Shown here one piece after another: positions 60,959-64,000 of a stretch of DNA of 64,000 nt; within the stretch, counting starts at the first letter, position 1; every line of letters starts with the position of its first letter. The notes beneath the pieces are model-generated. The model had not been told where the DNA came from and searched no databases. It saw only the letters and a program-made list of their open reading frames with translations. Origin of the DNA: Parvibaculum sp046297875. Its GTDB lineage: Bacteria; Pseudomonadota; Alphaproteobacteria; Parvibaculales; Parvibaculaceae. The position numbers were made by a program, and so were the translations under genes. The stretch spans positions 682,001-746,000 of the forward strand of contig NZ_JBKBHD010000001.1 of assembly GCF_046297875.1 (NCBI RefSeq). The letters run 5' to 3'.

Positions 60959-61297
60959 ACTCTATCCTGTTCGTACCTGAGCGGATTTCAGGCCTATTGA
61001 GTCAAAACTCATTATTCCATATCGGAATCATTACCCGGTCCCGGCGGATGTTTCCACCAAAACCAAAGGTAAAACGATATTTCAAACTCAAGTTATAAAT
61101 GCAGATAATAAATATAGTTTATAATAAAACTTGCCTCAATACTTTTTTATTAACCAATTATTTTAAGTCCATCACCAAAATCATCCTTAATCGCTCCAAA
61201 TGGCGGGAAAAAATGTCGCAATACTTGCGCGTTCTTCCTCCCGGCGGGGCGTTCTGACGGCAGGCCGGTATCACCGGCAAATTTGGCGAGGGCAATC
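60959..61297. other. 339-base AT-rich intergenic region between the Fnr-type and globin-sensor genes
   Basis: No gene is supported. About 61060-61190 is far richer in A+T than anything else in the window, with TATAAT at 61120-61125 and TTTTTTATTAA at 61142. No good -35 stands 16-18 bases before the TATAAT. Two short inverted repeats lie near the Fnr-type gene (TGAGT-CAAA-ACTCA at 60998 and ATTCC-ATATC-GGAAT at 61014). It reads as a divergent control region. Confidence 0.6.
60998..61011. promoter_or_regulatory. Palindrome TGAGT-CAAA-ACTCA, Fnr-box-like in layout
   Basis: A perfect 5-4-5 inverted repeat, 40 bases upstream of the Fnr-type gene start, has the spacing of Fnr/FixK boxes but different arm bases. 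It could be the autoregulatory site of the adjacent protein, whose recognition helix also departs from Fnr. Confidence 0.4.
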
Positions 61298-62641
61298 ATG
61301 ACGACGAACAAGGCTGTTGCGGACCGGGAAACGCGCATGCGTTTCATGGAAGTTTCTGAAACGACGGGTGAGGCGCTTCGGGATTTCTGGAAGGTGCTCG
61401 AACCGCACCTACCTTCGATTCTGGACGGTTTCTACGCCCATCTGGGTGCGGAGCCGGAGCTTGCCAAGCTCGTGGGCACCCAGGCCCCCCGCCTGAAGCA
61501 GGCACAGGGCTCGCACTGGGCACGGCTCTTCGCCGGCACTTTCGACGAAGGCTACATGCAGAGCGTCAACACGATCGGCCTGACGCATAACCGCATCGGG
61601 CTCGAGCCCCGCTGGTATATCGGCGGCTACAAGTTCGTGATGAACCGGCTCGTCGATATTGCCGTGAAGAAATATCGCTGGAACCCGGCCAAGCTGTCGC
61701 AGGTCATCTGCGCGGTGAACACGGCGGTCTGCCTCGATATGGACCTCGCCATCTCGACCTATCAGGACGCGATGGTGGAAGAGCGCGCGGTGCGCCAGCG
61801 GACGCTCGAGACGGCGATCAGCGATTTCGACGTGGCGGTGAACGAGATCATCAAGTCCGTCGCCTCCGCGGCGACTGAACTGCAGGCCTCGGCGCAGTCG
61901 ATGAGCGTCACCGCAGAGCAGACCAGCGCAAAGACGACCACTGTCGCCGCGGCTTCGGAAGAAGCCTCGGCCAATGTGCAGACCGTCGCCTCGGCGAGCG
62001 AGCAGCTGTCGAGCTCCATTGCAGAAATTGGCCGTCAGGCATCCATGTCGACAAAGATCGCCGGCCAGGCGGTGCAGGAAGCGCATCGCACCGACGGCAA
62101 GGTGCAGGGCCTTGCGGATGCCGCGCAGAAGATCGGCGATGTGGTAACGCTCATCAACGATATCGCGGCTCAGACGAATCTCCTCGCCCTGAATGCCACC
62201 ATCGAGGCGGCGCGCGCGGGAGAAGCCGGCAAGGGCTTCGCGGTCGTTGCCTCGGAAGTGAAGAGTCTCGCCAACCAGACGGCGAAGGCGACCGAGGAAA
62301 TCGCCGAGCAGATCAAGGCGATGCAGGCTGCAACGCAGGAATCCGTCGATGCGATCAAGTCGATCGAACAGACAATCACCGAAATGAACCAGATTGCGAC
62401 CTCGATTGCGGCTGCCGTCGACGAACAGGACGCAGCGACGAACGAAATCGCACGCAATGTGCAGGAAGCGGCACGGGGAACGCAGGATGTCTCCTCGAAC
62501 ATCGTGACGGTGGCAGAGGCGGCTGCCGAAACGGGCTCCGCTGCGGCACAGATTTCGGGATCGTCGGACATTCTCGCGCGGCAGGCCGAAACGCTTCGCC
62601 AGCAGGTCGACACGTTCCTGAACCGCGCCCGCGCCGCCTAA
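61298..62641 (+). CDS. Globin-coupled methyl-accepting chemotaxis sensor, soluble
   Basis: A 447-residue cytoplasmic sensor. The N-terminal globin (about 10-160) shows the proximal-His pattern IGLTHNRIGLEPRWYIGGYK with His97, as in HemAT and other globin-coupled sensors. The C-terminal part is an MCP signalling domain: VVTLINDIAAQTNLLALNAT with EAARAGEAGKGFAVVASEVK, the CheA/CheW hairpin tip. No membrane helix is seen. It should respond to O2 or another haem ligand and act on chemotaxis or a related pathway. ATG 61298 gives MTTNKAVADRET; ATG 61283 lies in frame but upstream of the GAGGG site. No che gene is in the window. Confidence 0.93.
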   Translation: MTTNKAVADRETRMRFMEVSETTGEALRDFWKVLEPHLPSILDGFYAHLGAEPELAKLVGTQAPRLKQAQGSHWARLFAGTFDEGYMQSVNTIGLTHNRIGLEPRWYIGGYKFVMNRLVDIAVKKYRWNPAKLSQVICAVNTAVCLDMDLAISTYQDAMVEERAVRQRTLETAISDFDVAVNEIIKSVASAATELQASAQSMSVTAEQTSAKTTTVAAASEEASANVQTVASASEQLSSSIAEIGRQASMSTKIAGQAVQEAHRTDGKVQGLADAAQKIGDVVTLINDIAAQTNLLALNATIEAARAGEAGKGFAVVASEVKSLANQTAKATEEIAEQIKAMQAATQESVDAIKSIEQTITEMNQIATSIAAAVDEQDAATNEIARNVQEAARGTQDVSSNIVTVAEAAAETGSAAAQISGSSDILARQAETLRQQVDTFLNRARAA

Positions 62642-62672
62642 GCGTTGTTGCGTCTCTGGGAGGAGAGGACTC

Positions 62673-64000
62673 GTGGTTCATCGTTTGCCAGTCGTGGATC
62701 GGTCGCCTGCGGTTTTTGTGTTCGATCCGGCCAATGGGCAGCTCGTCTCGCAGAATGCGAGCGCGGGCGAGCTGCTCAGGACACTTAACTGGCCAGAGGG
62801 CGATGCACCAACTCTTTCGGGCATCGAGAAGCGCGTCGCGGGAGGGGGCAAGGTTCTTACCATCCCTCAGCGCCGCGAGAATCCGGAGGAGCAGAGCTTC
62901 GAACTGAAGCGCCGCTGCCGCCGGCCCGATGGCAGCGAGTTCATCCTCACCCGGATATGGACGCCCGGCTCCAGCACGACGTTGATTGCGGCGGATATCA
63001 CCAGGCAGGTGCAGGAAGAACGGCAACTTCGTTTTGCCCAGGCCGTTATCGACCGGGTCATGAGAAGCAGGTCATTGCAGGATGCGCTCGACGCCGTTCT
63101 GCGGCTGATCCTGCTTTATGCAGGCTGGCAGAACGGATCCATCTGGCTGCCTAAAGAAGGCGAACTCTTGATGCGGCTGGCGCGTCCGGCGACAGCAAAG
63201 TCCGAAGAAACAGCCGCCCTTGCTGCGGAAGCCTGGCAAACAGGCGAATTGCTCTACCGCAATCGGATGACCGCTATCCCGCTCAAGGCTCATGATGAGA
63301 TCGTCGGTGTTCTCTGCTTCAATTTCACCAAGGAGAAACCGCGTGACCAACTGACGCTCGACGTGCTGGACAGCGCTTCCGAACAGCTCGGCATGGCGCT
63401 CAAATGCCGCGTCAGCGGAGAGGAAATGAGAAACGCAAACCACCAGCTCGACGAACTGCTGGCGGCGGCGGGCGATGCCATTGTCTCGATGGGAAGCGAT
63501 CACAGGATTCGCCTGTTCAACCGGCAGGCGGAAGCGATCTTCGGCTATAGCGCAAGCGAGGTGATGGGTCGCGATCTCTCAATCCTGCTGCCGGAGAGCG
63601 TTCAAGCGGGGCACCGCGCAAAAGTCACGCGATTCGCGCGCAGCGAAGCAGCGACGCAACTCATGGGCGGGCGACCGGAAATAATGGGCCGCCGCAAGGA
63701 CGGCAGCGAGTTTCCTGCGGAAGCCTCGATTTCCAAAATGGTGATCGAGGGCGAAATCGTGTTCACCGCCGTTGTCCGCGACCTCACCTCATTGCGGCAG
63801 GCAGAAGAAGCCTTGCGGTCCCGCGAACGGCAAATGCGGATGATGGTCGAGGCTATGCCCTACGGACTAGCCATCGCACGGCAATCAACGGGTGAGCTCG
63901 TATTCTGCAACAGCGCGTTTGCTTCGCTTGTCGGCATCGATGCCGACGCTCTTGGCGGCTGCCACTTCTCCGACTTCATGAGTGGCGGGCTCGATGCCGG
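62673..64000 (+). CDS. GAF/PAS sensor protein, N-terminal part (cut by window end)
   Basis: An open frame of 442 codons runs to the window end from GTG 62673, which follows AGGAGAGGA. Regions in order: a PAS-like start (VFVFDPANGQLVSQNASAGE, about 15-110), a GAF-like domain (about 125-250, LQDALDAVLRLILLYAGWQN, then IVGVLCFNFTKEKP), a clear PAS domain (AAAGDAIVSMGSDHRIRLFN, with RRKDGSEFPAEASISKM), a linker helix, and a second PAS domain (MPYGLAIARQSTGELVFCN). A kinase or cyclase output domain probably follows outside. It starts 31 bases after the globin-coupled sensor, so they are likely cotranscribed and act in one pathway. Confidence 0.85.
   Translation, partial: MVHRLPVVDRSPAVFVFDPANGQLVSQNASAGELLRTLNWPEGDAPTLSGIEKRVAGGGKVLTIPQRRENPEEQSFELKRRCRRPDGSEFILTRIWTPGSSTTLIAADITRQVQEERQLRFAQAVIDRVMRSRSLQDALDAVLRLILLYAGWQNGSIWLPKEGELLMRLARPATAKSEETAALAAEAWQTGELLYRNRMTAIPLKAHDEIVGVLCFNFTKEKPRDQLTLDVLDSASEQLGMALKCRVSGEEMRNANHQLDELLAAAGDAIVSMGSDHRIRLFNRQAEAIFGYSASEVMGRDLSILLPESVQAGHRAKVTRFARSEAATQLMGGRPEIMGRRKDGSEFPAEASISKMVIEGEIVFTAVVRDLTSLRQAEEALRSRERQMRMMVEAMPYGLAIARQSTGELVFCNSAFASLVGIDADALGGCHFSDFMSGGLDA

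Overview
The window is a chromosomal segment of a high-GC alphaproteobacterium. Support for this comes from the gene families and orders seen: trpF-trpB-trpA-accD-folC; trxA with addA-addB, a MurU-like gene, an AmgK-like gene and tsaE; ahcY next to a DivL-type kinase; and chvI-chvG-hprK-EIIA-HPr near pckA. A Parvibaculum-like member of the Hyphomicrobiales/Parvibaculales is my best guess, made from memory of gene content and not from any search. Most bases belong to housekeeping genes. I see no insertion sequence, prophage, integrase, CRISPR array or rRNA.

Layout. 1-4267 (minus): a livHMGF-type branched-chain amino acid or acyl-compound ABC transporter followed by an acyl-CoA synthetase cut by the window edge. 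4556-6531 (plus): a crotonase and dihydroorotase. 6589-6664: tRNA-Ala(GGC). 6783-18903: a TIGR02300 protein, aroA-cmk-rpsA, sppA, ihfB, a LapA-domain protein, pyrF, trpFBA, accD and folC. 18957-28197 (minus): trxA, addA, addB, a MurU-like nucleotidyltransferase, an AmgK-like sugar kinase and tsaE. 28438-39588: an accessory block with a ferredoxin reductase/ferredoxin pair, a tandem universal stress protein, two DUF1538 membrane proteins with a PII-like protein, a YqaA-type membrane protein, an FMN reductase, an SDR reductase, a two-subunit molybdenum hydroxylase, periplasmic Cu/Zn SOD, and a membrane protein with a ribbon-helix-helix protein. 39590-52634: divL, ahcY, a thioesterase, the HPr/EIIA/HprK regulatory PTS, chvG-chvI, an M20 peptidase and pckA. 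52707-60200: a small motif-repeat protein, polA, an orphan ABC ATPase, a PAS_5 protein, and a GNAT gene, a TetR gene and a saccharopine-dehydrogenase-like gene that share operator-like palindromes. 60197-64000: an Fnr-type regulator, an AT-rich intergenic region, a soluble globin-coupled chemoreceptor and a GAF/PAS sensor cut by the window end.

How parts fit. The regulatory PTS and ChvG/ChvI, with pckA close by, form a carbon-status/envelope-stress node known from Rhizobiales. divL belongs to the CtrA cell-cycle pathway. The accessory block lies between tsaE and divL, which as I recall are close neighbours in several Rhizobiales, so it looks like lineage-specific material placed in an otherwise conserved backbone.

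The best candidate for an undescribed system is at 30062-32895. Two paralogous DUF1538 membrane proteins and a PII-like protein are encoded in one overlapping operon, transcribed divergently from a tandem universal stress protein through back-to-back promoters. The second most testable signal is a set of three near-identical palindromes, TTGGTC-N4-GACCAA, which predicts a small TetR regulon at 57687-60200.
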